This document shows, piece by piece, positions 55,333 to 64,000 of a DNA stretch of 64,000 bases (the first letter of the stretch is position 1; each line of letters opens with the position of its first letter). The notes below the pieces were generated by a model that worked only from the letters and a program-made list of their open reading frames with translations, made no database searches and had not been told where the DNA came from. This DNA comes from Gemmatimonadota bacterium. GTDB taxonomy: Bacteria; Gemmatimonadota; Gemmatimonadetes; Longimicrobiales; Gaopeijiaceae. Location: assembly GCA_022823365.1 (NCBI GenBank), contig JAJDXG010000056.1:248001-312000 (forward strand), read 5' to 3'. The position numbers and the translations under genes are program-made.

Positions 55333-57494
55333 GGCACGCCCCAGCGCGTGCCGAAGTAGAAGCTCCGGCCGGGCCCGGGCTCGTGAAAGCGTCCCCCGAA
55401 GGCGTTCACCACCACCGATGCAGTGTAGAGCGTGTCGAAGATGTTGGTTATGCCCATGACCACGGCCACGTCCAGGGCGCCGAAGGCCGACTGTGGGTCG
55501 GACTCATACCTTGCATCCAGAAGCTGGTAGGCGTCGGTCTCGGCGGTGTTGCGGTCGTTGACCGGAAGCGCCGATACGTGGGCTGCGCGCAGCTCCCAGT
55601 TTCCGGCCCAGAACCCCCCGGGAACCCGCAACGAGGCGATGGCTTCGGCGCGGTGGGGTGCGAGGCCGGGGATCTGGTTGCCGCCGTAGTCGTTTCCGTC
55701 CACGACGTAGTCGTCGAAAACGGCGTCGGTGTAGCTGTAGGTGGCGCGCAGGGAGGCTCTCCCTCCCGGGGCCAGCGTGAAGGCGGCCTCGAAGCCCCGG
55801 TGGCTCGCGGAGCCGGCGTTGGCGTAGAAGGTTCGGTCGATGTCGGGTACTTCGATGGGCACCAGCGCATCGGTGATGCTGGTGCGGAAGACGCTGAACT
55901 CGTAGGCGAAGGTGTTGTCCGAGACGCCGCGCGTGCCGACTTCCAGGCTCAGGCTCCGCTGAGGGTTCAGCTCCGGGTTGAAGCCGCCCCGCCCGCTGGG
56001 GTCGTTGGCCAACTCGGTGGTGGTGGGGCTCTCGAAGGAGGTGCCGACGTTGGCGAAGAGGCCCATCGAAGGGGTAGCCGCGACGTGCAACCCAAGCGAG
56101 GGGCTGATCGCGTCCATGAGACGATCCCCCGAGTCGTCGCCGTTGGAGAGGAACGCGTCCTCCACGGAGAAGTCCAGCCGGTCGTAGCGCACCCCGCCCA
56201 CCAGCCGGGCGCGCTCGCCCATCCGCAGATCGCCCTGGCCGAAGAACGCGAGGGTGCGGACGTTCTCAAGCTGGTCGAGCCTCAGGTCGGACCGCTCGCC
56301 GCCGTCGTTGCCGTGGTTCTGGCGATCGTCGCGCTGCAGGGCGTACTCCCCGCCGAAGTTCCAGGAGAACTGCTCGGCTTCTCCCGCCTGTCCCCGCAGC
56401 GCGCCACGCACTCCGCCTGCGTTGCGCTTGAGGTCGATGACGGCGGGGGGAATGGGGTTGTCCAGGTTGCGGAAGAGCCCCCACGCCGAGAGGTCCGCCT
56501 CCCCGGCGGCGGCGGTGCCGGTCCAGCGCACCCCGAGCTGTCCCTGGGTGACCTGCTTGTTGGTCCCCTGAAAGATGTTGCCCCGGTGGGCCCGGCGGTC
56601 GCCCACCGCCAGCAGCGAATCGTTGATGGATCCGGGATTGTCGCCGTCCAGATTGGCCAGATTCGCCGTCACTACCAGCTCGCCATCAGCCAGCGGCGAG
56701 CGCAGTTGCCCGTTCAGGTGCAGCTTGCGCGCCTCTCCGAAGACGGAACCGTCGTCCGCGACGGGGTTTCTGCGGAAGCCCTCGTACTTGAAGCGCGAGG
56801 CGCTCAGGAGGTACTCGGATTCACCGCTCACGCCGCTGGCGGCCGCCTGCAGCCGTGTCATGCCGTTGTCGCCGGTGACGACCGAGAGTTCCGGGCGGAA
56901 CGGCTGGTCGGCCGCGCGCCGGGTCTCGAAGCGCAGCACCCCGCCGGCGCCGTTCCCATAGGCGGACGAGCCCGGTCCGCGCAATGCCTCCACGCGGCCG
57001 AGAGTTCCCAGGTCGAGGTGGTCGAGGGTCGACTGCCCGTCGGGCAGGGTTGCGGGAATGCCGTCCACGAGCACCGTCACCCCGCGTACCCCGAACTGGG
57101 AGCGGGCGCCGAAACCGCGTATGGAGATGCGCTCGCCCACCGCCGAATTGTAGCGGTTCTGCACCTGGACGCCGGGCAGGCCCTGAAGCGCCTCCTCGAT
57201 GGAGAGCCCGGCTTTGCCGCGCGTGAGCGCCGAGGTCCCCAGCACGGAAACCGCGAACGGGACCTCGCCCAGCAGGATGGGCGTTCGCAGCACCGTCACC
57301 TCGATCTCGTCGAGCGGAATCACCGCGGACGAGTCGGGCTCCTGGCCCGCCAGTGGGACGGGGAGGTTCGCCACGACCAGCGCCAGGGCGAAGCCTGCGA
57401 GGACCAGTTGACGAACCCGGGACCGCCGCTCGGAGGAGCCGGAAGTGGTCCGGGCGCCCGGCCGTGCGGGGTCGTGATGTGAAGGATGGATCAT
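55329..57494 (-). CDS. TonB-dependent outer-membrane receptor
   Basis: This 721-residue receptor has a signal (LVLAGFALALVVANLPVPLAG), a TonB-box-like IPLDEIEVTVLRTPI, a plug domain (ISIRGFGARSQFGVRGVTVLVDGIPATLPDGQSTLDHLDL) and a beta-barrel ending in SFYFGTRWGV. It imports a metal chelate or cofactor; the substrate cannot be told. The upstream frame is open far beyond the start but overlaps the next gene. AGGAG precedes the ATG by eight bases. Confidence 0.92.
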   Translation of the reverse strand: MIHPSHHDPARPGARTTSGSSERRSRVRQLVLAGFALALVVANLPVPLAGQEPDSSAVIPLDEIEVTVLRTPILLGEVPFAVSVLGTSALTRGKAGLSIEEALQGLPGVQVQNRYNSAVGERISIRGFGARSQFGVRGVTVLVDGIPATLPDGQSTLDHLDLGTLGRVEALRGPGSSAYGNGAGGVLRFETRRAADQPFRPELSVVTGDNGMTRLQAAASGVSGESEYLLSASRFKYEGFRRNPVADDGSVFGEARKLHLNGQLRSPLADGELVVTANLANLDGDNPGSINDSLLAVGDRRAHRGNIFQGTNKQVTQGQLGVRWTGTAAAGEADLSAWGLFRNLDNPIPPAVIDLKRNAGGVRGALRGQAGEAEQFSWNFGGEYALQRDDRQNHGNDGGERSDLRLDQLENVRTLAFFGQGDLRMGERARLVGGVRYDRLDFSVEDAFLSNGDDSGDRLMDAISPSLGLHVAATPSMGLFANVGTSFESPTTTELANDPSGRGGFNPELNPQRSLSLEVGTRGVSDNTFAYEFSVFRTSITDALVPIEVPDIDRTFYANAGSASHRGFEAAFTLAPGGRASLRATYSYTDAVFDDYVVDGNDYGGNQIPGLAPHRAEAIASLRVPGGFWAGNWELRAAHVSALPVNDRNTAETDAYQLLDARYESDPQSAFGALDVAVVMGITNIFDTLYTASVVVNAFGGRFHEPGPGRSFYFGTRWGVP

Positions 57495-57508
57495 TCGATC
57501 GGCTCCTG

Positions 57509-59302
57509 TCAGTTCCTGATGTACACGGTCATGAACTCGGGCCGGCCGGCCTCCTCCAGGACGAGGGTCTCGGGCTCGGCCGCGCGGTCCGCCACTGCCG
57601 CTTCGACCACCACGCTCGGTCCCACGGGCACCCGGCAGAAGAGGAAGCGCCCGTCCGTGCCGGTAATCGCCTCGTACTGGCCGTCCCGCTGCTCGAGCCG
57701 CACAAGGCCCGCGTTGGGGTCGCCCCCGCCGCGCGGATTGCTTCCCCGCGCGATGGTGCCGATATCCCAGCCGGTCCAGGTGGCGGTGACGAGGGCGCCG
57801 TCCACGGGGACTCCCGAGACGCCGTCCACCACCCGGCCGGCCAGCACGGCGGTGCGATCCACCGCCTCCACCTCGGCGCAGGCATCCCGCAGCACCTCGC
57901 CCCGGGACGGGGTCAGCAGCCGCAGCGGCGCGATCTGACCGCGGCGCACCTCCACCTCCACCGGCTCGGGCGCAAAGCCTACCTCCTCGAGCACGGGGTG
58001 GTGGTAGCGGATGCGATACACCCCTTCGGTCAGCCCGGTCAGCCGATAGAGGCCGTCGGAGTCGGTGACGGCGGAGTGGTCCGTGCCCTCCGCGAAGACG
58101 CGCGCACCCTCCAGCGGCCGGGTATGCAGCGAATCCAGCACCGTCCCTTCGATCGTCCCCGTCTCGGCCTCGACCAGCGTCTCTCCCAGCGGGGTCAGGA
58201 TACGCATCACCACGGCGCCGGTCTCGCGGATTCCGGCCAGAAAGCGCTCCGGGATGTTCGTGAAGGGATTGGGCCGCATCCCGGGCCGGGGCATGCGGAT
58301 GTACCACTCGCGCACCACCCAGGTCCCGTTGGGGAGCCCCGCGAACATGACCTTGCCCCCCATGTGGCGCGAGCGGAGTTCGGCGTCCAGGTCGGCATAG
58401 GCGTACTCCAGCCACTGGAGTTCCGAGGACTCCGGCTCCAGCCACATGACGCCCCGGATGTCGATGTGCCCGCGCCGCCGCTCCACGGGTTCGAAAGCGA
58501 GCCCGATGAGGCCTTCGGTCTCGTCGTCGCCCTCGCGCACGCGCAGGCAATGGGTGTCCAGGAAGGCGTCCGAGAGCATCACGTTGGCGTCGGGGGCGTA
58601 GTAGTAGGTGCCGTCCTCCTCCTCCTGCACGAAGCCGTCCGCCATGAGTTCCTCGACGGGCCGCGAAACGAAGGTCTGGCGCTGCATGAGGTCGCTGAAG
58701 TTGCGCTGCTCGTTCATCACCGTGCGCGCGTCGGGGTCGAGGTCCCTCTCGTACCTCATGGTGACGTAGCGATAGACGGATGTCTCGTCGGTGAAGGCCG
58801 CCGCCGCGAGCGCCTTGCGCGCCTCTTCCCACACCCGGGCCACGTCGAGTCCACCCTCAGGACGCAGTACGCAGCGGCGCTCGCCTTCCACCGTGATGTT
58901 GTCCAGCGCGATCGCCTGCACCGGCACCACCATGTCGTGGAAGGCAGCGGCGCCGGAGGCCAGTTCGAGCGGTGGGGAGGTAATGCTGGCGTAGCCGATT
59001 CGGTCGGCGCGTAGCGTGTAGGTGCCGGTCCGCGGAGCGCGCAGCGTGAACCTGCCCAGGTCGTCGGTGAGGATGCGTCCCACCTGGGTTCCTTCGGCGT
59101 CCACGAGCACGATCATCGCGCCGGGCAAGAGGGTGCCGGCGCCCTCCTCCAGCACCCGCCCGCGCACGATCTGCGCGGTGGCGGATGAGGCGGTGGCGGC
59201 GCAGCCGACAGCCAGCCAGGCGGCCAAAACCAACCACGGACCGAGCCGCCGCGCGGTGCGGGGAGTCGATGCCGTGCCGCGGTGCATTGCGTCTGTCGTC
59301 AT
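57509..59302 (-). CDS. Three-domain carboxypeptidase-regulatory protein
   Basis: This 597-residue exported protein has a signal (LVLAAWLAVGCAATASSATA). Three carboxypeptidase-regulatory-like domains are visible: about residues 45-130 (RGRVLEEGAGTLLPGAMIVLV), about 380-450 (IEGTVLDSLHTRPLEGARVFAEG) and the end (LAGRVVDGVSGVPVDGALVTATW). The middle resembles the protein at 8574. It lies 14 bases before the TonB receptor, so it may help that receptor. AGGAGG precedes the ATG by nine bases; ATG at 59287 is an alternative. Confidence 0.8.
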   Translation of the reverse strand: MTTDAMHRGTASTPRTARRLGPWLVLAAWLAVGCAATASSATAQIVRGRVLEEGAGTLLPGAMIVLVDAEGTQVGRILTDDLGRFTLRAPRTGTYTLRADRIGYASITSPPLELASGAAAFHDMVVPVQAIALDNITVEGERRCVLRPEGGLDVARVWEEARKALAAAAFTDETSVYRYVTMRYERDLDPDARTVMNEQRNFSDLMQRQTFVSRPVEELMADGFVQEEEDGTYYYAPDANVMLSDAFLDTHCLRVREGDDETEGLIGLAFEPVERRRGHIDIRGVMWLEPESSELQWLEYAYADLDAELRSRHMGGKVMFAGLPNGTWVVREWYIRMPRPGMRPNPFTNIPERFLAGIRETGAVVMRILTPLGETLVEAETGTIEGTVLDSLHTRPLEGARVFAEGTDHSAVTDSDGLYRLTGLTEGVYRIRYHHPVLEEVGFAPEPVEVEVRRGQIAPLRLLTPSRGEVLRDACAEVEAVDRTAVLAGRVVDGVSGVPVDGALVTATWTGWDIGTIARGSNPRGGGDPNAGLVRLEQRDGQYEAITGTDGRFLFCRVPVGPSVVVEAAVADRAAEPETLVLEEAGRPEFMTVYIRN

Positions 59303-59361
59303 CCTGAGCATCCTCCTGACTGGACTGCACGGCATAGTTACCGCGATCCCGGCCCTCTTCC

Positions 59362-59367
59362 TATATT
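59362..59367. promoter_or_regulatory. Candidate -10 between divergent genes
   Basis: TATATT is a good -10 match for the rightward peptidase gene 44 bases downstream. No convincing -35 exists. The 108-base gap serves both this gene and the divergent carboxypeptidase-regulatory gene. Confidence 0.25.
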
Positions 59368-59410
59368 GAGTGAAATCGCCGGTTGTTTCGTTGAGCGCAG
59401 GAGGTCCGGG

Positions 59411-61561
59411 ATGTTCGGCCTGCCCCATGCATCGCTACACGATAGCGCAACACCCGTCCATTCCGCGAAAGTCGCGGCGGTGAGCCTGGCCCTGATCGCC
59501 GGGCTCGCATCGCCGCTGATGGCGCAGGAGCGCGGCTTCCAGCCCACGGACTACTACCGCATCGTGGGCGTGTCCGAGCCGGCAATGTCGCCGACCGGCG
59601 CGTACGTCGCCTTCACGGTCACGCGCGTGATCGAGGCGGAGAACCGGCGCCACCGCGAGGTGTGGCTGCAGCCTCTCTCGGGCGGCAGGCCCGACGGCGA
59701 AGCGATCCGCTTCTCCGATCCCACCTCCGAGGCCAGCGGGCCGCGCTGGTCGCCGGACGGCCGCCTGCTCTCGTTCCGCTCGAGCCGGGGCGACGACCCC
59801 AACCCCATCTGGTTCCTGCGTGTGGACGGGCCGGGTGGCGAGGCCTTCCACATCGAGGGCGTGGACGGAGCGCCGGTGTGGTCGCCCGACGGGAACAGCA
59901 TCGCCTTCACCCGCGCCCCGGATGCGGACGACGGGGACGACGACGGCAACCGCCAGATCGCGCCCGACGCGGTCACCGGCACGCTGGATGCGGAGCGCTT
60001 CGACGGCCACGTGATCACGGCCATGCGCTACAAGCGCGACGGAGTGCATCCCCTGCTCCCGCACTACTCGTTGCGCGACAAGACCCAGTTGTTCGTGGTG
60101 TCCGCCGACGGCGGCACCGCGCGCCAGCTCACCGACCTCCAGTTCGATGTGGGTGGGGTAGCCTGGTCTGCGGACGGCCGGCGCATCTACTTCACCGGCA
60201 ACGAACGCCAGGACGACGAATACAACTCCGAGAACACGGGCGACATCTGGTCGGTGGCGGTGACGGGCGGGTCGGTTCGCCGCCTCACCACCAACCCCGG
60301 CAGCGAGTCGGCGCCTGCGCTTTCTCCGGACGGCGGCTCCATCGCCTACCTGTCCAGCCCCGCGCGCGGCGAGCAGTCCGACCTCATGGTGCGCGAAGTG
60401 GGGCCGGACGGCAGCATGCGCGGCCTGCCTCTGAACCTCACCGAGGCCTGGGATCTGCAGCCGGGAGCGCCCTCGTGGTCGGAGGATGGCAGCGAGATCC
60501 GGTTCTCCGCGGGCATCGGGGGCAATGCGCACCTTTTCGCCGTCCCGGCGGGCGGAGGCGAGGTCGCGCAGGTCACCGCGGGCGACCGCAGGCTGTCGGG
60601 CTTCTCGTTTACCGGCGACGACGGCGTGATGGCGTTCACCGCCACCGATCCGGTGACCCCGGCCGAGCTCTACGTGGCGGCCGGCGACGGCTCCACGGAG
60701 CAGAAGGCGACCGGCTTCAACGACGGCTGGCTCTCCGACATCACGCTCATGCCCGCCGAGCGCATTGCCTGGATGATGGACGACAGCATCGAGGTCGAGG
60801 GCTGGGTGGTGCGGCCGGTGGACGAGGTCCCGGGCCGCAGCTACCCGATGGTGCTCAAGATCCACGGCGGGCCGCACAGCGCCTACGGCAACACCTTCTT
60901 CCCGACCTTCCACGTGCTTTCCGCCGCGGGCCTCTACGTCCTCTACACCAACCCGCGCGGTTCCTCCGGCTACGGGCACGGCTTCCAGTACGCCACCCTC
61001 GAGCAGTGGGGCATCGTCGACCGCGAGGACTACCTGGCCGGCGTGGACGCCACCCTGGTGGCCTATCCCGCCATCGACCCCGAACGTCTCGGCGTCTCGG
61101 GCGGGAGCTACGGCGGCTTCATGTCCAACTGGCTGACTGCCACCACCGACCGTTTCGCGGCCTCCGCCTCGAGCCGCTCGATCACCAACTGGGAGAGCTG
61201 GTGGGGCACCTCGGACGCCCAGGGGCTCACGGAGTACGAGTTCGGCGGCACCCCGTGGGAGGAGCGGGACCTGTACCGGCGTCTGTCGCCCATCTCCTAT
61301 GTCGAGAACGTGACCGCGCCCACCCTGCTCATCCACTCCGAGCAGGACTGGCGTACTCCGATGCCCGACGCCGAGCAGTGGTTCATGTCGCTCAAGAAGC
61401 TGCGCGTCCCCGTCGAGCTGGTGCGCTATCCCCGGTCCAGCCACGGTCTCTCGCGCACGGGCGAGCCCTGGTTGCTGGTGGACCGGCTGGAGCGCATCCG
61501 CAGCTGGATGGTGCACTGGCTGATCGAGGAGGAGGAGACCGTTACGAGCCAGCGCCGGTAG
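59411..61561 (+). CDS. S9-family prolyl oligopeptidase, exported
   Basis: This 716-residue enzyme has a signal (AAVSLALIAGLASPLMA), an N-terminal beta-propeller (about 55-440, repeated WSPDGRLLSFRSS-type blades) and a C-terminal alpha/beta hydrolase. The catalytic triad is S566 in GGSYGGFMSNW, D646 in HSEQDWRTP and H678 in RSSHGLSR. It cuts peptides, probably dipeptides or oligopeptides, in the periplasm. AGGAGG precedes the ATG by six bases. It heads the peptidase run S9-M14-PepP. Confidence 0.92.
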   Translation: MFGLPHASLHDSATPVHSAKVAAVSLALIAGLASPLMAQERGFQPTDYYRIVGVSEPAMSPTGAYVAFTVTRVIEAENRRHREVWLQPLSGGRPDGEAIRFSDPTSEASGPRWSPDGRLLSFRSSRGDDPNPIWFLRVDGPGGEAFHIEGVDGAPVWSPDGNSIAFTRAPDADDGDDDGNRQIAPDAVTGTLDAERFDGHVITAMRYKRDGVHPLLPHYSLRDKTQLFVVSADGGTARQLTDLQFDVGGVAWSADGRRIYFTGNERQDDEYNSENTGDIWSVAVTGGSVRRLTTNPGSESAPALSPDGGSIAYLSSPARGEQSDLMVREVGPDGSMRGLPLNLTEAWDLQPGAPSWSEDGSEIRFSAGIGGNAHLFAVPAGGGEVAQVTAGDRRLSGFSFTGDDGVMAFTATDPVTPAELYVAAGDGSTEQKATGFNDGWLSDITLMPAERIAWMMDDSIEVEGWVVRPVDEVPGRSYPMVLKIHGGPHSAYGNTFFPTFHVLSAAGLYVLYTNPRGSSGYGHGFQYATLEQWGIVDREDYLAGVDATLVAYPAIDPERLGVSGGSYGGFMSNWLTATTDRFAASASSRSITNWESWWGTSDAQGLTEYEFGGTPWEERDLYRRLSPISYVENVTAPTLLIHSEQDWRTPMPDAEQWFMSLKKLRVPVELVRYPRSSHGLSRTGEPWLLVDRLERIRSWMVHWLIEEEETVTSQRR

Positions 61562-61614
61562 CCGCGGAGGGAATGCACCAATCCCCGAGGGGCCTGCGCG
61601 AGACGGGTAGCGGC

Positions 61615-62691
61615 ATGAGTGAACCCGAAGCCATGCGCGAGTCCGGCGGCGAGCGCGTGGATTCGGCCCTCATCCTCGGGGCACGTCCTGCGAGTCCCGG
61701 GGACGGCCTGCGCATCGGCACCTCCAGAGATGGACGCCCCATCCACGCCTTCCGTTTCGGGTCCGGGCCCCTGCGCGTGAGCCTGCTCGGGGGATGCCAT
61801 GCCGACGAGCCCGTGGGGCCGGCGCTCCTCGCCAGGCTGTGCGGATGGCTGGGCGGGCTGACTCCGGATCATCCGATGCTCGAGCGCTTCGAGTGGTGGA
61901 TCGTGCCGCACGTGAATCCCGACGGGGCTGCACGCAATCGCGCATGGCAGCCCGGCGGGCTCGACTTCGAATTGGGCCGGTACCTCGCGCACGTCGTGCG
62001 TGAACTCCCCGGAGACGACATCGAGTTCGGGTTTCCGGCGGACGCGGATGACATGGACGCCAGGCCCGAAAACAGGGCAGCCAACGCGTGGTGGGCCAGC
62101 GCCGGCGGCGCCTTCGACCTGCACGTCTCGCTTCATGGGATGGGATTCTCGTCGGGACCCTGGTTCCTCATCGATCCGCACTGGATCGACCGAACGGGGC
62201 CATTGCGAACCCGCTGCGCGGACGTGGTGCGCGACATGGGATACCGGCTGCACGACGTGGAGCGGGAAGGGGAGAAGGGCTTCGTGCGCATCGCTCCCGG
62301 CTTCTGCACACGCCCGAACCACAAGGCCATGCGAGAGCACTTTCTGGGGCTCGGGGACGAGGCCACGGCGGGACGCTTCCGCCCCAGTTCGATGGAGGCA
62401 GTGCGCTCGCTGGGGGGCGACACGCTCACGCTGGTAACGGAGATGCCGCTGTTCATCACGCCGGGGGTCGGGGAGACGCTCGGCCCTCCGGATCCGGTAG
62501 CGGTTCGCTGGAAGGCCCACATCGACGGATGGAGGGTGGAGCTGGCTGCTGGCCGCGCGGTGCCCGCCGAGGTAACCCGCGAGGGTGCGCGGTTGGGGAT
62601 CCGGCCCATGCCCGTGACAGACCAGATGAGACTGCAGTGGACGCTCGTGGCGGCTGGGCTGGAGGCAGTCGCCGCCCCGGCGCGCGCGTGA
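61615..62691 (+). CDS. M14-family zinc carboxypeptidase-like protein
   Basis: This 358-residue protein has the M14 zinc site: GGCHADEPVG gives H62 and E65, and the later LHVSLHG supplies H174 or H170. PHVNPDG (about 99-104) and TEMPLF with the likely catalytic Glu are family marks. It should trim peptides from the C-terminus or act on N-acyl or amide substrates. There is no signal peptide. The start is uncertain (ATG at 61573 has GGAGGG but only two bases away). Its stop overlaps the next ATG by one base. Confidence 0.75.
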   Translation: MSEPEAMRESGGERVDSALILGARPASPGDGLRIGTSRDGRPIHAFRFGSGPLRVSLLGGCHADEPVGPALLARLCGWLGGLTPDHPMLERFEWWIVPHVNPDGAARNRAWQPGGLDFELGRYLAHVVRELPGDDIEFGFPADADDMDARPENRAANAWWASAGGAFDLHVSLHGMGFSSGPWFLIDPHWIDRTGPLRTRCADVVRDMGYRLHDVEREGEKGFVRIAPGFCTRPNHKAMREHFLGLGDEATAGRFRPSSMEAVRSLGGDTLTLVTEMPLFITPGVGETLGPPDPVAVRWKAHIDGWRVELAAGRAVPAEVTREGARLGIRPMPVTDQMRLQWTLVAAGLEAVAAPARA

Positions 62692-64000
62692 TGTCGATCC
62701 ACGGCTTCGAACCCGCCGCCGACATCTTCCACGAACGCCGCGCACTTGTGCTCGACGCACTGGGAGACGCCGCCATCGTGCTTGCGGCGGCGGCCGACGC
62801 GTGCCGGCGGGGCGCCGATCCCTCTCCCTACCGCCCCGACTCCGAGTTTTTCTATCTGACCGGCTTCACCGAACCCGGCAGTGTTCTCATCCTGCGCGGC
62901 TTCACCGAATCGAAGCGCTCCGTGCTCTTCACCCGCTCCCGCGATGCGACGGCGGAACTCTGGGGCGGGAAGCGGCTCGGCCCCGAGGCTGCCCGCGAGC
63001 AATTGGGCGTGGATGCCGGCCATCCGCTCGATGAGCTGGGGCAGGAGCTCGGCATCCTGCTCAAGGGCGCGAGCCACGTCTTCTTCCGGCTGGGATCCGA
63101 TCCGTGGGTTGACCGGCTGGTGCGAGGCGCACTGGCGCATGCCCGCGCCCGCGGCGCGCGAATGGGAGCGGGGCCGCGCGGCGTCATCGATCCGGGCGAG
63201 ATTCTGGACGAGATGCGGCTCCGCAAGGACGCGGGGGAAGTGGAGTTGTTGCGCAACGCGGCGGCGCTGACGATCGCCGGGCACCGCGCGCTCGCCGGGG
63301 AGCTTCGACCCGGGGTGGGGGAGTGGGAACTGCAGGCGTCTCTCGAGGCGGTGTTCCGCCGGCACGGGGGCGCGACTCCCGCGTATCCGTCCATCGTGGC
63401 GTCGGGCGCCAACGCCTGCGTGCTCCACTACGCGGAAAACCGACGCCGGGCACAGGCGGGCGAACTGGTGCTGGTGGACGCGGCCGCCGAACTCGGCCAC
63501 TACTGCGCCGACGTGACCCGCACCTACCCGGTGGACGGGCGCTTCACCGCGGATCAGCGGGCCGTCTACGAGATCGTGGACGAGGCGCGCGCGGCCGCGA
63601 TCGCCGCTGCGGCGCCGGGGGTGCCGGTGGGCTCGGTGCATCGTGCCGCGTGCGACGTGCTGGCCAGCGGGCTGGCATCGCTCGGCGTGGTGGCCAGGAG
63701 CGGCGGCAAACCGGAGGAAAGCGCAGCCCTTCGCCGGTTCTTCCCGCACCAGACCTCCCACTGGCTCGGGCTCGACACCCATGACGTCGGCGACTACGCC
63801 GCCGACGCCACTTCCCGGCCACTTGAGGAGGGGATGGTGTTCACGGTCGAGCCGGGGCTCTACTTCCACGAAGATGCGGAAGGATCGGCAGCCCGTTTCG
63901 CCGGAATCGGCATCCGCATCGAGGACGACGTGCTGGTGACCGCCTCCGGGGTGGAGAACCTCACATCGGCACTGCCCACCGAGGCGGGTGCCGTGGAGGC
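62691..64000 (+). CDS. pepP: PepP-like Xaa-Pro aminopeptidase, 3' truncated by window
   Basis: The frame runs to the window end, giving 436 residues of what is usually about 440. It has the aminopeptidase-P N-domain (SEFFYLTGFTEPGSVLIL) and all five metal ligands: D263, D274, H357 (HWLGLDTHD), E387 and E411, close to the E. coli PepP spacing. It removes residues before proline in the cytoplasm. The ATG overlaps the M14 stop (TGATG). Confidence 0.92.
   Translation, partial: MSIHGFEPAADIFHERRALVLDALGDAAIVLAAAADACRRGADPSPYRPDSEFFYLTGFTEPGSVLILRGFTESKRSVLFTRSRDATAELWGGKRLGPEAAREQLGVDAGHPLDELGQELGILLKGASHVFFRLGSDPWVDRLVRGALAHARARGARMGAGPRGVIDPGEILDEMRLRKDAGEVELLRNAAALTIAGHRALAGELRPGVGEWELQASLEAVFRRHGGATPAYPSIVASGANACVLHYAENRRRAQAGELVLVDAAAELGHYCADVTRTYPVDGRFTADQRAVYEIVDEARAAAIAAAAPGVPVGSVHRAACDVLASGLASLGVVARSGGKPEESAALRRFFPHQTSHWLGLDTHDVGDYAADATSRPLEEGMVFTVEPGLYFHEDAEGSAARFAGIGIRIEDDVLVTASGVENLTSALPTEAGAVE

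Noticed and set aside
55329-58832. Apparent 1167-residue fusion of the TonB receptor with an upstream part
   Set aside because: The extra N-part is the carboxypeptidase-regulatory gene read in the wrong frame; a signal peptide and ribosome-binding site mark the true start at 57494.
59662-62691. Apparent 1009-residue protein ending in the M14-like sequence
   Set aside because: Its first 600 residues are the S9 gene read out of frame; the M14-like domain begins near 61615.

Overview
The window is about 64 kb of dense, high-GC bacterial chromosome with 54 protein genes and no rRNA, tRNA or CRISPR array that I can see. Several traits point to Gemmatimonadota or a close relative. These are Sec and lipoprotein-rich exported enzymes, carboxypeptidase-regulatory-domain proteins beside a TonB receptor, large ADOP-type ABC permeases with NtrY/NtrX-like regulators, an alpha2 glycyl-tRNA synthetase, several ECF sigma/anti-sigma pairs, and frequent GTG/TTG starts with 1-4 bp ATGA or GTGA overlaps. 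The phylum is an inference from gene content only.

Layout. 1-2.1 kb: the 3' end of an SbcC-like ATPase, a RHH/PIN toxin-antitoxin pair with a clear operator palindrome, and a NurA-like nuclease candidate. 2.1-6.6 kb: an AAA/DUF4143 ATPase, a DUF819 transporter coupled to a Sel1 lipoprotein, and a zinc-ribbon membrane protein preceded by 14-bp direct repeats. 6.6-12.8 kb: a PQQ-type dehydrogenase lipoprotein, a carboxypeptidase-regulatory-domain protein, a DUF5715/M15-like lipoprotein, an exported acetamidase/formamidase and an Sfp-type phosphopantetheinyl transferase. 12.8-16.1 kb: a predicted double-Cache/autotransporter fusion behind an AT-rich promoter and a 25-bp tandem repeat, then an NfuA-like Fe-S protein. 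16.4-31.9 kb: mostly housekeeping genes (glyS, an NSS transporter, a minimal metallopeptidase, nth, an HD protein, a MetS-like 40-aa protein, carB, an HDAC-family deacetylase, an M24 peptidase, priA, an HNH nuclease and a proline-rich protein).

32-41 kb is an envelope-stress and efflux block. An ECF sigma factor, a short membrane protein in the anti-sigma position and a CpxP-like protein run into a TolC-MacB-MacA-permease set. A second, convergent operon has sigma, zinc anti-sigma and double-PDZ genes. 41.2-42.4 kb is threonine synthase. 42.4-51.4 kb is a leftward efflux operon (TolC, 813-aa ADOP permease, adaptor, ATPase) preceded by an NtrY-like kinase and a sigma54 activator. I found near-consensus sigma54 promoters sharing CTGGCACG in front of both the efflux operon and the regulator genes, so the whole block looks like one self-regulated unit. 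51.7-54.5 kb is a third sigma/anti-sigma operon ending in two exported proteins. 54.7-59.3 kb is a TonB receptor with a three-domain carboxypeptidase-regulatory protein and a small exported protein. 59.4-64 kb is a rightward peptidase cluster (S9, M14-like, PepP-like M24) that runs off the end.

The most unusual points are the Cache-autotransporter fusion, the paired sigma54 promoters with an upstream 21-bp dyad, the hidden MetS-like gene overlapping carB, the Met/Gly-rich insert in the first efflux adaptor, and the sigma-linked operons ending in exported proteins of unknown function.
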